The translations under genes were made by a program, and so were the position numbers. From Vandiemenella viatica (taxonomy: Eukaryota > Arthropoda > Insecta > Orthoptera > Morabidae): a DNA stretch of 64,000 nucleotides. The DNA lies in assembly GCA_031002005.1 (NCBI GenBank), contig JARYHS010008074.1, forward strand, positions 352,246,932 through 352,310,931. The letters run 5' to 3'. Positions 44,255 to 54,150 of this stretch are shown here, piece after piece (positions within the stretch are counted from its first letter, which is position 1; the number at the start of each line of letters is the position of its first letter). Below the pieces are notes generated by a model. That model saw only the letters and a list, made by a program, of their open reading frames with translations. It did not search any database and was not told the origin of the DNA.

Positions 44255-45759
44255 TGCTGTTGAATTGCTGTCATAACAATGTGCACATCAGCATCATCTT
44301 CCGCTGTAACAACTTGTAGTCCTCGTTTTCTGAATTCAGATGCCAAAGCTAGTACCAGTTTTCTCTTGTTACTAGTATTTCCTAAAAACTCCTCTTTTCC
44401 AGTAACACAAATTGTGTTTTCATCAAATACTATGTCAGGTGAAGATCTTTTGGCTGCTCTTCTGTTTTGCTCTTCATTTTTCGTTGTTGGCTCGTCTGGA
44501 TAACCATCAAATACTACAATTGAATTAGATCCATATTTATTTACAACATATGTACAGTAAGTTTCTAAGATGACGCCATAGGAACAATTTCTTGGCCACG
44601 CTACTTTGTGTAGAAGAAATCCCCCGTCCAAAACATAAGTTGCACCATTTTGGTCCGTTACGTCGATGACACCTTCTTCAAATACCTTCATCAGTGACGA
44701 TTTTGTTCCTTTTCGTAAGGATACATCATCAAACAAAGCAGGTGGTCGAGGAGCCAGTTCGAATTCCAAGTAAGTCTTCAATTTTCCGGGACTGTCGCAC
44801 ACACACAAAATACGGTTAAAAAGTTGTTGGGAGTTCACACAAACTTCTTTTGATCGTACCAATGCTGACTTCTGCACTGCTTGAGTCTTAACCATATCCT
44901 TCCTGTGAAGTTTAATATCATGGAAGTTAGTTCCCTTCATTTTGGCTATGGCTGAGAGACCGACATCATAAGCTTCATCGCAGTTTATTGAGTCATCACA
45001 CACGAATCCAGATGTCAATGAAACTAATTCACCTGATAGTTTTGTAAAAGGATTGTGTGTTTGGAACCATGTTGTAAATGTTTGCAGGTCCGACAAATCT
45101 CTTTCTCGTCTAGATACGCGAAGTTCAACATGCTGCTCATTGTACTGAATTGATGTCCCAAAATAAGCTTCCACAGCATCATGAATTTTTAAGAAAAATT
45201 GTGTTCCGAGGACCCATTTCGATAGAGTGCTGTCGGTTATGCCTCGTCCATGAGTTAGGCCCCCAACGGATTTCATGGGACGCATCAAACCCTGTTCGAT
45301 GCACATGTCAGTCCACGTCCCAGACCAGTATTTCCCCGTTCTTCTTACAGTGAAATGTTCTTTAAAGAGACCAAATTCTAGTGGAGATAGTTTAGAGCCA
45401 AGTTTAGTCATTTCTTGTGCATAAAGATGTGCGGATTTAGCATATGGCAGATGGCCTGCAGCGTGAAAGTATGGGAGCATTTCAATTGTAGTACTTAAAT
45501 GGAGGTCCCAATTACCGGATCTTTCTGCGTAAATAAACATCATTATGAGGTCAATGCATTTAAGAAGATTTATCCAAAGCTTAGTTGTTCTGCTGAGCGT
45601 TTTCACATTATTTAAACACTCATTAAATTGATTCAATGCTGCCTTTACAGTTGGATCTTCGAGAATTTCAGCTTCATTGCGTTTATTTTCAAGGAGCTGC
45701 TTAGAAAATGCCTCAAGAGTTGTAAGGGATTCTTTAATCTCGGGAAACTGATCTTTCAT
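44251..45759 (-). CDS. XPG/FEN-like nuclease, N-terminal half
   Basis: A 502-residue frame. The N-terminal ~400 residues contain segments typical of this uncharacterised protein family: LPYFHAAGHLPYAKSAHLYA (about 95-115), WSGTWTDMCIEQGLM and SVGGLTHGRGITDST (about 145-180). Near the end, residues 417-440 read FDGYPDEPTTKNEEQNRRAA, like the FDGKPP-x-x-K-x-x-E-x-x-RR motif of FEN1. Residues 488-495, DDADVHIV, resemble the acidic metal-binding stretch. The frame ends at a TGA that overlaps the start of the next frame; a single missing base separates them. A stop lies about 20 codons upstream of the first Met; AG acceptor-like sites there leave room for an upstream exon. Confidence 0.75.
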   Translation of the reverse strand: MKDQFPEIKESLTTLEAFSKQLLENKRNEAEILEDPTVKAALNQFNECLNNVKTLSRTTKLWINLLKCIDLIMMFIYAERSGNWDLHLSTTIEMLPYFHAAGHLPYAKSAHLYAQEMTKLGSKLSPLEFGLFKEHFTVRRTGKYWSGTWTDMCIEQGLMRPMKSVGGLTHGRGITDSTLSKWVLGTQFFLKIHDAVEAYFGTSIQYNEQHVELRVSRRERDLSDLQTFTTWFQTHNPFTKLSGELVSLTSGFVCDDSINCDEAYDVGLSAIAKMKGTNFHDIKLHRKDMVKTQAVQKSALVRSKEVCVNSQQLFNRILCVCDSPGKLKTYLEFELAPRPPALFDDVSLRKGTKSSLMKVFEEGVIDVTDQNGATYVLDGGFLLHKVAWPRNCSYGVILETYCTYVVNKYGSNSIVVFDGYPDEPTTKNEEQNRRAAKRSSPDIVFDENTICVTGKEEFLGNTSNKRKLVLALASEFRKRGLQVVTAEDDADVHIVMTAIQQQ

Positions 45760-45959
45760 GACATTTATAAGAGCGCAAGCAGTAAGATTATATGCACGTA
45801 CTTAAAATGTATGCTAAAAGTAATGAAATATAGGGGCTAATAAAGATTTTCCTACATTAGCAACTATCCCTGACACGTTAGATCAAACGAACGCTGTTAA
45901 ATGCATTAAAAATTATTTCTGGAAATTATAGCACCTTTATTCTTCCTCTTACACAACGG

Positions 45960-46509
45960 GCGCGGCCGGCTCACGCTGCCCGCCGACTCCCGGGCGCTCA
46001 CGCGCTCAAAACCCAGCTACTGTTTTCTATGTTACTAGTAGAGTAATACACATAACTGTATATGTTTATACACCGATGTACTCAGGAATATATGAGCTAC
46101 AACTTTCATTCGAAGCATTTTTTCATTTGGTGACGAATAAAAATATGGTTTTGCAAAAACGTAGATAGGTGGCAAAAAAATATTGTTTTTTTACAACATT
46201 TCGTTAATTTACGGGAAAACTGCTGCACTTATCATAAATTATGTTATTATAAAAGTTGTAGAATATTTATCAGGGAATAAAACTGTAAGTAATATAACCT
46301 TAATAAACTTTTGGTTAAAAAGTTATATGCGATTGCGTAAAACTCTACATTTTAAACTTTAAGGGGGGGTAGGGGGGAAGCTCCATTGGAATTTTCGGGG
46401 ACTTTTGAAAAAATGTCTCTCTAATAGTGATCTACTACTGGGAGAAAATTCAGCTTTACCAGAGAAAGTTCCGACATTCACTGTTTTTGGCCCTTTATTG
46501 ACTGGGCTA
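45960..46509 (-). repeat. Right terminal inverted repeat of the XPG-encoding element
   Basis: Partner of 42407-42950, with scattered substitutions and several indels of up to about 15 bp near the outer end (for example around 46410-46440). Confidence 0.85.
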
Positions 46510-46619
46510 TAGTGAGTTCAAATCAGTTTCAGATGGTTTCTAATAGAATTAGCTTTTGTTTAATACTAAACACACCCCTTTCACGAATGGGGAGCCAAAT
46601 CCTTTATGTTCCATATTTT

Positions 46620-48420
46620 TAAGAGTGTAATTATGTTAACTTTAGGTCAAATGCTTTTTCAAAATCGAGGAAATAGTAGAGCTGATGGCGTTTGTTTTTC
46701 TGCATTTATGCTATGATATCACGATATTCGCACACAGTATTTAAGATGCTACGTCCGGGAATAGCACTGGTTTGATGAGGTCCATAAGATTTTCTCCATG
46801 AGGGGTTCCAGTCTAGTTTTGAGGATTCTCGTTAGTATTTTAAAGTCTGAATTTAACAAAGTTATTGGTCGTATTTCATTGATTTTTTTGATCTGGTTGC
46901 CTTTGGGTACTAGCACTATGATGCCCTCTGTGAAGGCGGTGGGAAGATTTCCTCTGTCCATAAGTCGTTTAGAATCTCTGTTAACTTATTTCTTAGCATG
47001 GGCCAGTAATGAATATAAAATTCTATGGGTAACCCATCCGGTCCTGGGGATTTCCCTCTTGCTGCTTTGTTTATCGATGTATGAATTTCATCCTGGTCAA
47101 AAATTCTTGTTAGAGTTGCCGATTCTTCCACACTTGCTGTGTTACTTGAGTTGGATATTAAATCGGCGATTGCCGCCGTACTAGTTGGAGTTGACTTAAA
47201 AATATTTTTATAATGCGTGGTAATTTCTTTAATTATATCTCTTCCGTCCTTGATGTTTTCACCATTTTCTTTAATTATATTGGTTATTAAAGTTTTTGTA
47301 CTCCATTTTGTGCTCCTTATAAGGTGGTACAAGGCTGCCATTTCTTTGGTTGCGACGTCAGCCGGTTTTGAAGTTGTCAGGAGTTTGTTTGCTTGCATAT
47401 TTTGTAAGGATAGGATCTTGGCTTTGTATTTTTAATTTTATATTAGTATCGACAGTATGGTGGGCTCTTGGTATAATTCCTTGATGCATCTGTAATAATA
47501 CTCAATTGTGCCCTTCATCCAATAGTTCTTTTGTGTCCCCCAGGAGATTAAGGTTCGTTTTAGTTTCGGTTTCACATGTTCAACCCACCAAGATAGTGTG
47601 CTTTTATATTTTTTTACAGTTTTTTAGACATTCGTCCCAGACACTTTTGATTTCTTCGTCTAGCGCCGGGTCTTCAAGCATAGAGATGTTACATTTCCAG
47701 AATCCTTTGCCTCTGCTAACTAGCTGCCTCTGCATGTTGACAGTGCATTGCATACTGTTGTGATCTGAAAAGCTTAGAGGAAAAATGTTTGCACTGGTTG
47801 TTTTGGTTCGGAGAGTCTCCGTTACATAGATCCTGTCGAGTCGGCTTGCCGAGTTGTTTGAGACATATGTGTAGGCTTTGGCATTTCCGTGAATGCATTC
47901 CCATGCGTCTCGTGAAAGTCCATCCCTCGAATGAGGTTAGTCAGCTCCCTGCACCCATTGAAATTTGGGGTTTGATCTTTTTGGCTTAGTACACAATTAA
48001 AGTCGCCTCCCATTATATTGCGCCTGTGGTATTTCGCAGGAGATAGGGTAGCTCTGTTTTTGTAGAAGTATGCTCTTTGGGCTTCGATTATTATTGCCAG
48101 AGGGGGCGTAAACATTGATTATTCGCGTGTTATTTATTGTAGTTGCAATGGCCCTGCCGTTTGTTTAATGTTTCTGTACTAACCGTCTAAATTCCCTCTC
48201 TAATCACGAGGGCCGTTCACGTGTTGGTTTCTTTGGAATAGTTGATTATTCCATCGTATCCAGGGATGTTTAGTTCGGTAAAAGTCACTTCTTGTAACAT
48301 TGCGATGTCAATACTGTTTTGTTTAATATAATCCGCTAAGCATTTTATTTTGAATGGCGTAATTACTCTGTTCATATTTACAGTTTGCGATGCTATAACT
48401 TTGATTGCTTGTCATTGGTT
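46620..48420 (-). pseudogene. L1/Tx1-like ORF2 remnant (endonuclease and partial reverse transcriptase)
   Basis: Fragments in order on the minus strand: an endonuclease part with NIMGGDFNCVLSQKDQ and LTNLIRGMDFHETHGNAFT (47822-48115); then MAALYHLIRSTKWSTK, RIFDQDEIHTSINKAARGKSPGPDGLPIEFYIHYWP (46916-47398); then EGIIVLVPKGNQIKKINEIRPITLLNSDFKILTRIL (46749-46961); then traces of FLDFEKAFD near 46660. The catalytic FADD block is not present. Frameshifts and stops separate all pieces. Confidence 0.82.
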
Positions 48421-48424
48421 ATGT

Positions 48425-49810
48425 TTACGTCCCATCAGATCCCTCCATTACTTCCTCGTACCAACTGTCTTTACTGAGGAGTTTTGGTTTATCTTCTTCT
48501 CTTATCTTCTGATCGTTTACGTATTTTGGTGTGTCTTGTCCTTCATTTCTCGCTTTGGTTGTTTCTTCTTCTTCTTCTTGTCTTGATTTGGCGTTATTTG
48601 TTGTTCGTTCTACTTTCTCTGCTATTCTTTTTACTGGTTTGCCGTTAATTTCAAGTCGTTCACTGAGAGCTCGGCGTTTTTTTGCTATGTATTGACTTGC
48701 GGTATTGGCACCATCCTTATTTGCACTTCTGCTAGATTGTCTTGTTATTCTCTTCTCGCTTATTTCTTTCTCGGCTTTGTTATTGATCGTTGAGCTGTGC
48801 ATTTCATTCCGTTGTTTTGTTTCTGAATCTTCTTCTGCCTGGTGAGTTGTTTTATTTGTAAATGTTTCTATGTGTATGACATGTTCTGGGATACTCTCTT
48901 CTTCTATTTCTTTTTCATGTAATTTCTGTTCCGGTTCTTGTTCTTCATTTTCCTCTTCCTCTTGTCCAGATTTTTCGGCTTGTGTTTCCTGTTTCCCGCC
49001 GTGCTGTTCCGAGTTGTCCTCTACATCGATCTCCATGTTTTCCGTGTTTTCCAACGTTTCTGTGTGTGGCTCACATGCTGATGTTACAGTGTGGCCTATG
49101 TTTACGCTGTTGACTTGTGCCGTGGCTTCTGCATAAGACGCTGTGTTGCTACTTTCCTTACTCGTTTCCGCGTTTGTGGCATTTGCTGTTATAGTTTCTG
49201 ATGTTGACAATTTTGCTCTTGGAAGTTGTAATGGTCGGCGTTTTGTACACTCAGATCTTAGATATCCTGGTTCATTGCAAACAGAGCATGTGCGCGGTTG
49301 TCCCTCATATATTATTAATGCTTTGAAACCCTGTATCATTATATAGGAAGGTATATGTTTTTTTAAATCAATTTTTACACTCCGTATGCCGTTGTTTGCT
49401 TGGAATCTGAACTTTGGGCTCCATTTTTCGGTCCGTCGCCGTTATTATTTCACCATAGTTTCGGATTGCTGCCGTTACACTAGCGTTACTAATTTCAAAT
49501 GGTACATTAAAAACTCTTACTGATCGTAGCCCCAGCCCTGCGTGGCTTATATATACGGTACTTACGGTTCCATCTGGGTTCTGGTAGTCGGCTTTCCCTC
49601 CAGTTTTCTCTACGATAGTATTGCATAAGTTGTCATTTGTCATTTTAACGTATACTGCATAAGTCAAGAAGTCCATTTGGATTCCATATACATCTGCGTC
49701 TGTCAAGTTGAATTTTTCATACAGCCATCATGGAAGTCATATGCACGTGGTCTTGTCTCTTTTGCGTCGAACGCGAATTTCAGTGTATTCTTTCGTATCG
49801 TCGATTCCAT
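48425..49810 (-). pseudogene. L1/Tx1-like ORF1 with a degenerate zinc knuckle
   Basis: From ATG at 49810 (MESTIRKNTLKFAFDAKETRP) the protein continues after a frameshift as LTDADVYGIQMDFLTYAVYVKM (49368-49706), with a VFNVPFEISNASVTAAIRNYGEI segment that looks like an RNA-recognition-type fold. After another shift it continues in the 304-residue frame 48425-49339. That frame opens with the knuckle CSVCNEPGYLRSEC, where the usual His is Tyr, and then has a long Glu/Gln/Thr-rich low-complexity tail. It probably bound the element RNA when active. Confidence 0.75.
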
Positions 49811-49912
49811 TTTCACTATCGTAAACCACAAGCTAAGTTTTCACTGATACACTCACTGAACCTCGCTTGAGGAAACTATCGAGCAACCGCACGCGACGGC
49901 GGCTCGATGCGA

Positions 49913-50186
49913 ACTACCACTGAGCTAATTCAACACTACGCGGCAGTATAGTACAGAGACCTCCATATCGAACGCGTCTATCGCCGTTCAGTAATATTTC
50001 GAAATTATAATACAACATGTATTATTTATACAAATAATTTTTCAACCAAATGTAGACAGTATTTTTCTCCTTGTTTCAAAGGATAAGTGTGCAAAGTTTC
50101 ATCGAGATCGGATGAAAACTGTGGATTTGTATGAAGAACAAACAAACAAACAAACATACATACATTCAGCTTTATAAATATATAGA
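49913..50186 (+). repeat. Interspersed repeat copy A with tRNA-like start
   Basis: Shares CACTGAGCTA, GTACAGAGACCTCCATATC, ACGCGTCTATC-CCGTTCAGT, TGTAGACAGTATTTTTCTC, GTGCAAAGTTTCATCGAGAT, GGATGAAAACTGTGGATTTG and the tail AACAAACAAACAAACATACA with copy B at 50395-50728. Its upstream tRNA-like part is cut at about 49912 by the L1/Tx1-like LINE. Confidence 0.75.
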
Positions 50187-50394
50187 TTACTGCAGATCAC
50201 ACCAAGACTGTTGCAAATCACACCTGAGGGATGAATACAACGTAAAAAATGTACACCTACAGCATTGCAAGACTACCTACGATTTGCCTCGCATTGCACC
50301 CCTGAATTTGCGATATTTACATTTTAACATTCAATCCGAATAACCGACGGTCCAGGCGTGACCCTTACGATCAAAAACAATTTTTAAAAATCTT

Positions 50395-50728
50395 TGCCTC
50401 CACGGAGATTTGAACCGGGAAACATGACCCAAGCAAGCGCTTTAACCACTGAGCTAGCTGATCGCTACACGAAAAAAACGGTACAGAGACCTCCATATCA
50501 AACGCGTCTATCACCGTTCAGTAATTTTTCGAAATTATAAGACATTTATTATTAATATTGATAATTTTTCAACAAAATGTAGACAGTATTTTTCTCTTGT
50601 TTCAAAGGATAAGTGTGCAAAGTTTCATCGAGATCGGATGAAAACTGTGGATTTGGATGAAGAACAAACAAACAAGAAAACAAACAAACATACATACATT
50701 CATCTTTGTATATATAGATTTTATTCAC
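50395..50728 (+). repeat. Interspersed repeat copy B with antisense tRNA-like head
   Basis: The first 70 bp (50395-50465), read on the minus strand, contain CTAGCTCAGTGGTTAAAGCG (A box) and GGTTCAAATCTCCG (B box), a tRNA-related segment. The rest matches copy A at 49913-50186, ending in a CAAA-repeat tail and TTTGTATATATAGATT. The tRNA-like part points opposite to the tail, so this is not a simple SINE. Confidence 0.7.
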
Positions 50729-51870
50729 TTTCAAATCACCGTATTACTAATTCAGCCACTTATAAGTAAATCCAAAATGTTAAGATTTGATCACAGTATA
50801 CGCATTAATGCGCATTTGACTGAAGCTATGGTTTCTGTGCGGCAAGATTATCTGAGGTTGTGGTTCATTTGAAATGCAGCCTGGACCAGAATGACAATTG
50901 ACACGCTATGTTACAGCATAAGGCATAATAGATTTAGTTTTATAATTTACGCGGTGTAACATAAGGTTTTGGGATGCTTAATTTAATTAATTTCATTGGT
51001 TGCTTGCTACAGTCATGAACTCAATAGCAAGCATACGGATAAACATTAAAAAATCAGTGTTTTGAAGTTATTTTATAGCAGCCAGAAGATGTACACACGT
51101 TTCTTGGGCCATATTATTCAGGTATATTTGCACATTAGAGCCACCATATATATATTAATCGAGTAAAGTCTATCGAAATAAGGGAAGTTCTGAGGAAGTT
51201 AGTAAGGAAAAACTGTGTATTGTTATCTGTTGGTATTATGATAGATGTTTCCCAAACATCTTACTTCGACAAAAAAACTGAATTTCGTGTCCATAACGAT
51301 ATGTAAGGAAGAAATACTGGCTCATTTATTGTCAGCGGAAAGACATATTGTACCAGAGACAAACTTTTTAACTGTCTGTCAGAGACAATATTGCCTACTA
51401 CATTAGTAATCTAACGCTTTTCGCATCGCAACTGACCTGTTAGGATGCAAGTAAATGCTAATTATGTTCTTCACGTATTCCATTTATTTTAAAATACTGC
51501 GGTCAAGAAAACGGAATAACAAAAGTAAAATAATAAAACGAAATTCTTAGTTTTGTAAATTTTTTTGCAGAAGGCGTGAGCGTCTGAAAGCGCATAATGA
51601 TCCGTGGCCCACAATTTCCCATATGTTAAGGTTTTTAATTGCTTTCTTCTTCCCATGGTACATATAAGTCATTAGCTATTTCCACAGATTTTGATTGGGA
51701 CCATTAGCTCTAAAAGTGTGAAAACCTCGTCCAAACTTCTGAGGTAGTTTTTGCGGGGCTTTCGTTCAAATAAAGATACACACGCAGCTTGCTTACAGAT
51801 TTATAATAGTATAGAGAGATAAGTTTTTCATTTAGTTTTTATGTCATTTAAGCTTAATTTTATGGCGTTC
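50729..51870. other. Unidentified AT-rich DNA
   Basis: No gene or repeat recognised; the ending ...AGATTTATAATAGTATAGAGAG near 51800-51820 looks like a 3' terminus of the same CAAA/TATA-tailed repeat type, with only the end preserved. Confidence 0.4.
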
Positions 51871-51881
51871 ATGTGTTTAAG

Positions 51882-52131
51882 ACCGAGCATGGTGGGTTAA
51901 AGGTTAACGTTCTGGCCTCGCATTCGGGAGGACGCGGGTTCGAATCCCCATCCGGGCATCCAGATTTGGGTTTACCAGGGTTTCCTCAAATCACTCCAGG
52001 CGAATGCCGGGATGCTTCCTACAAAAAGGCCATGGCCGAATTCCTTCCCGTTCCTTGTCCCCAGTCCCATTCCACCACTAATGACCTTAGCCGTCGACAA
52101 GGCGTAAAGCAATAAGTAAAAAAAAAAAAAA
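51882..52131 (+). repeat. tRNA-derived SINE, full-length copy with poly(A) tail
   Basis: The most complete copy in the window. The head has the A box GCATGGTGGGTTAAAGG and the B box GGTTCGAATCC at tRNA-like spacing. The body includes CATCCAGATTTGGGTTTACC, AGGCGAATGCCGGGATGCTT and GGCCATGGCCGAATTCCTTC. The 3' end GACAAGGCGTAAAG is followed by A15 or so. TTTAAGA may be a target duplication (51876-51883 and about 52137-52144). Other copies: 16840-17050, 35034-35220, 55384-55563, 60531-60572 and 63844-64000. Confidence 0.87.
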
Positions 52132-52206
52132 ATTGTATTTAAGAATGGCAATAAATCAGTTATATTAAATACTAGCAGTTTATCAAAAGTAAAATAATTT
52201 CTTACC

Positions 52207-52593
52207 TTCATGTAATATTTGCGAAGGACTTTATAAATGGACTCGCGTGTTTCTGGTATGATGTAGCCAAAAGTTCGAGGAAAAAATTAATGTTGAAAAT
52301 TTGAGGTCTTTATAGCTTCTTCCCGTAGCCAGAAACCGAACTGTAGTAGCGAGTGTTTCATGGGGTGAAATTGTTTCCCACATAACCGTAATGATAAAGG
52401 ATGTAAATACGTTTTTTCTGTCCATCGTCAAATAGTTATGAAAGCCTTTGGGAAAACATTTCCGAAAGAAGATGTATATGAGAATATTTCCTTCTTTTGA
52501 GAAGCCACTCTTTACACCATACATTTCTTTCAATGCATCTTTTTGCGCGAGTTTAAAGCTACTTGCCGCGAATAACAAACTAATAGCAGCCAT
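52207..52593 (-). CDS. PIF/Harbinger transposase-like (HARBI1-like) exon
   Basis: On the minus strand the frame contains GFHNYLTMD, then ETISPHETLATTVRFLATGRSYKDLKFST, the highly characteristic N-terminal block of HARBI1-like and PIF/Harbinger transposases. It continues to PETRESIYKVLRKYYMK, after which AAG|GTAAGA is a consensus splice donor at 52207/52206. These proteins are DDE nucleases of transposons; HARBI1-type genes are domesticated relatives. The catalytic DDE residues would be in the next exon, expected left of 52207, but that region is a SINE (51882-52131) and unidentified DNA, and I do not find them. Upstream of about residue 60 the reading is uncertain. It may be a transposon fragment rather than a host gene. 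Confidence 0.72.
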
Positions 52594-52689
52594 GCATGAT
52601 CATCACCGGAAGCCTCCAGGATTTCATGTTCCGTTTGTGTGCAGGGCGACATTGATGAAAACCTTGAGTTCTGGCCTCAAGGCTGTTTC

Positions 52690-53560
52690 CTTGAGGCCCG
52701 ACCTCCACGTATATAGCTACCATAAAACTCTTCCACAAACTTCTTTCCTCCCCCATCATTTCCAAAACTCGTTCATTTCGTACATGGCATTTTCAATAGA
52801 TCTTTCTAATTCCTAGATCAATATTTGAAGCTAAAAGATTTATCTATTTCATGAAGTCTCTTTCTGCTTGTGCTATTCTGCTTTCAACATCATTGCAGCT
52901 TCAGCCATCAGTTATAATTTTCCTTCCTAAGTAGCAGCATCCACTTACTTCTTCTATCGCATCCGATCATATTTTATATTTAATCTACTATTACTGGTAT
53001 CATTTACGCTACATTTCATCACTTTTACCTTGCTTTGAATTATATTTAGTCCATAATCTTCCTTCAGTATTTTGTTCATGCCATTCAGTAACTTCTCAAT
53101 ATCCTCCTGTTTTGCTAACAAGACAACGTCATCAGCAAATCGTATCATACTGATTTTTTCTTCTTGAACACTTATGCAACATTCAAATTTTTCTTTTATT
53201 GTTTTCTCTACATACAAGTTAAAAATTATTGGGAATAACCTACAAGCTTTTCTCACATCCTTCTTAACTGAGACATGTCTCTCATTATTCTCTACTTTTA
53301 TTGTAGATACTTGATTCTTATATGGTTTATAAAGTATTATTTTTTCTCCATATTTTAGACCTAACTTCTTAAAAAAATTTGAATATCTCGTCCCATCTAA
53401 TATTATAAAAAACTTTTCTAAATCAACAAACACCAATAAAGTATTTTTTTTTATTCTATCTTCAAGCATTAATCTTGAAGCCAGAATTGCTCCCCTTGTA
53501 CCACGGTTTTTCCTAAACCCAAGCTGATCTTCTACCACCCTTTCCATAATATGTATATCA
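52690..53560 (-). pseudogene. LINE reverse transcriptase, minus strand, least decayed of three copies
   Basis: The 197-residue frame 52954-53547 starts MERVVEDQLGFRKNRGTRGAIL and continues LVFVDLEKFFIILDGTRYSNF (an altered first catalytic block), VSVKKDVRKACRLFPIIFNLYVE and ISMIRFADDVVLLAKQED, with the catalytic Asp pair, ending NGMNKILKEDYGLNI. The 3' part extends to about 52690 in other frames. Same family as 4871-6370 and 17600-19330. Only the middle third of ORF2 is present. Confidence 0.85.
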
Positions 53561-53599
53561 AGCCAACCAAATGTTTCTCCAAAGGGAGCTAGTGCTAGT

Positions 53600-54150
53600 T
53601 GATATTAACTCTTGCTCTCATAAATATATAAATTTTCAGCCCAATCGAAACATCTTTTCTTTCTTGTGATGGAATACACTTAAATTTAATTGCAATGGAG
53701 AGCACGCTCTTGTGGCAATTTCCCAACACACCTATTTTTCCCTCTTTCCAATACCCTCCTACATTTACCAGCTTGTGGTCATTGTTATATCTTCCCTTCC
53801 ATGCGTTACTTTTAATTCTTACACCAATATCTTTCCACACCTCATCACCAATATACGCCTTGTACATTCCCATGACTCTCTTAAACCTCCTCCCAACTTC
53901 CTATGAATCTCATTCCAGCTCTTTTATCATATCTGTTACTGATTGCGTTCTGCGATAATTTCCAGAAACAAATCTAGCAGCCCTTCTTTGCATCTTCTCC
54001 AACTCCTGTATTTGATACTCAAAATGTGGGTCCCATACTACACTATCATATTCAAGCAATGGTCTGACCAAAATTTTGTAACCCAATTCCTTCACTTCTC
54101 TCGTACATCCCCTCAAGACTTTCTCCAACAAGAGAAGGATTAAAAGTTAT
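53600..54150 (-). pseudogene. CR1/L2-like LINE, C-terminal end of ORF2
   Basis: A different LINE from its neighbour. The minus-strand frame 53910-54131 gives LGYKILVRPLLEYDSVVWDP, QIQELEKMQRRAARFVSGNY and TQSVTDMIKELE, the conserved segment just after the reverse transcriptase core in CR1/L2-type and related elements. The frame 53595-53873 continues with MYKAYIGDEVWKDIGVRI and weaker sequence. The RT core is missing (5' truncation). Confidence 0.82.

Larger units (their letters stand above)
42407..46509 (-). mobile_element. 4.1-kb long-TIR DNA transposon encoding an XPG-like nuclease (Academ-like, tentative)
   Basis: Inverted repeats of about 540-550 bp: 42407-42950 and 45960-46509, both beginning TAGCCCAGTCAATAAAGG. 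TAG flanks each end (42404-42406 and 46510-46512), a candidate 3-bp target duplication. The arms are clearly similar but not identical. Between them, on the minus strand, lie two long frames that together make a nuclease-like protein. Academ-type transposons have 3-4 bp duplications and are, to my recollection, associated with XPG-type nucleases. That superfamily placement is inference and was not verified. Confidence 0.82.
46600..49912 (-). mobile_element. L1/Tx1-like LINE, 3'-truncated
   Basis: On the minus strand: a short 5' region from about 49912, ORF1 (49810-48425), endonuclease (about 48400-47500), and the first half of the reverse transcriptase (about 47400-46620), ending at a LDFEKAFD-like segment. 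The rest of the RT and the 3' UTR are absent; the sequence stops near 46600, about 90 bp from the XPG-encoding element. The style of the motifs (GPDGLPIEFY, GDFNCV) fits the L1/Tx1 branch. Confidence 0.8.

Noticed and set aside
48870..49136. Ser/Cys-rich plus-strand protein
   Set aside because: Reverse-strand shadow of the Glu/Gln-rich LINE ORF1 tail.
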